Source of the DNA: Sphingobacteriaceae bacterium
GTDB taxonomy: Bacteria > Bacteroidota > Bacteroidia > B-17B0 > Aurantibacillaceae
Assembly (NCBI GenBank): GCA_023251695.1
Contig: JAHEYE010000052.1
Span: forward strand, 1-13,361
Direction of reading: 5' to 3'
Length of the DNA stretch: 13,361 bases
Under the pieces are notes generated by a model that was not told where the DNA came from, ran no database searches, and was given only the letters and a program-made list of their open reading frames with translations. Below, one piece after another: positions 12,595 through 13,361 of the stretch (the stretch's first letter is position 1; every line of letters starts with the position of its first letter). The translations under genes were made by a program, and so were the position numbers.

Positions 12595-13361
12595 TCAGTT
12601 AAGGAATTATAATACTCTAATGAATCTAAAATTTGCTCAGGTGTTACAGGAACATTTATTTTACATTTTCCGACTGCGGTTAATAAAGCACATTGCACCT
12701 GAAGTTTAGTGTTTTTCTTGTCGTTAATAGTCGCTTTTATCATTTCACCAAATAACAAAGCCGGTAAAGGTGCTGGAGAAAATTTTTGAATTAACGTTTC
12801 TTTAATTTCAGTGAATTCAGAAATCTTTATCAGTTTTTTATCCAGAGAAATCTTGCTCTCACATATCATTCCTATCACAACAGCTTCCCCATGCAGAATA
12901 CCAACACCGCTTGCCAGTAAAACAGATTCAATGGCATGGCCAACAGTATGACCAAAATTTAAAATTTTACGTACACCTTTATCGTAAGGATCTTTTTTTA
13001 CAATGCCATTTTTGAGCGTTACACTTTTTAGGATAAATTCTGAGTTGAAATTTTTTTCAGATTGTAACTTTTTCCAGAATGTTTTATCTGAGATCAAGGC
13101 CATTTTGTAAACTTCGGCCATTCCGTTGGCAATGTGGCGTGCAGGTAATGTTTCCAGAAAACCCCGGTAAATAAAAACACCTTTTGGTTGCGTAATGCTT
13201 CCAATAACATTTTTTAATCCGGAAAAATCGATTCCCGTTTTCCCGCCAACACTTGCGTCTGCCATTGCTAATAATGAGGTCGGAATATTTATGAAATCAA
13301 TACCTCTTTTATAAGTAGAAGCTAAAAAACCACCCAGATCAGAAATAACACCACCGCCTAA
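12591..13361 (-). CDS. aroB: 3-dehydroquinate synthase, N-terminus outside window
   Basis: The minus-strand frame is open to the window edge, so the ATG at 13265 is internal. The 256 visible residues lack about the first 90 of a roughly 350-residue enzyme. The enzyme converts DAHP to 3-dehydroquinate using NAD and a divalent metal, the second step of the shikimate pathway. The visible part begins with the NAD-binding LGGGVISDLGGF and continues with DASVGGKTGID. Numbered from the edge, the metal ligands E83 (AEVYK), H138 (LNFGHTVGHAIE) and H157 (LHGEA) are all present. It overlaps aroA by 4 nt. No odd features; it appears functional. Confidence 0.96.
   Translation of the reverse strand, partial: LGGGVISDLGGFLASTYKRGIDFINIPTSLLAMADASVGGKTGIDFSGLKNVIGSITQPKGVFIYRGFLETLPARHIANGMAEVYKMALISDKTFWKKLQSEKNFNSEFILKSVTLKNGIVKKDPYDKGVRKILNFGHTVGHAIESVLLASGVGILHGEAVVIGMICESKISLDKKLIKISEFTEIKETLIQKFSPAPLPALLFGEMIKATINDKKNTKLQVQCALLTAVGKCKINVPVTPEQILDSLEYYNSLTE

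Overview
The window is AT-rich chromosomal DNA that looks like a member of the Bacteroidota. The evidence is A-rich leaders without Shine-Dalgarno sequences, several promoters with the Bacteroidota -7 consensus TAnnTTTG, a three-gene mlaE-mlaF-mlaD set with a long MlaD, and an EPSP synthase of the Bacteroidota type. No species can be named from the sequence. I saw no RNA genes, insertion sequences or CRISPR arrays.

Layout: (1) 2-1036, the 3' part of a beta-CASP metallo-beta-lactamase RNase. (2) 1203-2027, a tandem-domain universal stress protein (Usp). A bidirectional terminator separates it from (3), a leftward operon 4934-2068: small conserved protein A, mlaE, mlaF, mlaD. (4) 5144-7418, a PAS histidine kinase followed 4 nt later by an unusual response regulator whose output is a Crp/Fnr-type sensor fold plus DNA-binding domain. 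(5) 9961-7415, a leftward operon: doxX-like, usp, terB-like, small protein B (a paralogue of A), low-affinity iron permease family protein. (6) 10097-10474, a His-rich helical protein, ending in a terminator. (7) 10533-10922, a VOC-family protein. (8) 11017-11340, a three-TM small membrane protein. (9) 13361-11362, aroB (partial) and aroA of the shikimate pathway, unrelated housekeeping genes.

The main observation is a set of FNR-type palindromes (TGA-N6-TCA, mostly C/ATGAC-N4-ATCAG-like) that sit almost only in the promoter gaps. They occur at 1127, 5012, 10008, 10030, 10926 and 10949. Where a good -7 element is visible, the proximal box centre lies 28.5-29.5 bp upstream of the -7 element's first base. 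That places it near -41.5, the class II activator position of Crp/Fnr proteins. The doxX/10097 divergent gap carries two boxes arranged so that each is proximal for one direction. The kinase-regulator pair in the middle of the window is the obvious candidate controller. The regulator's recognition helix keeps the Glu and Arg that read TGA in FNR/CRP, but it lacks the FNR Fe-S cysteines and the CRP cAMP-binding Arg, so phosphorylation of its receiver is the likely switch. The kinase PAS domain has a FixL-like stretch with a His aligned to the FixL haem ligand.

My reading, partly inference, is a compact FixL-FixJ-FixK-like circuit in two proteins. It would control a local regulon of Usp proteins, a DoxX-like protein, an iron permease family protein, a TerB-like protein, two paralogous small proteins, small membrane and helical proteins, and perhaps Mla lipid transport and the circuit itself. 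The gene content resembles low-oxygen or dormancy regulons such as mycobacterial DosR.
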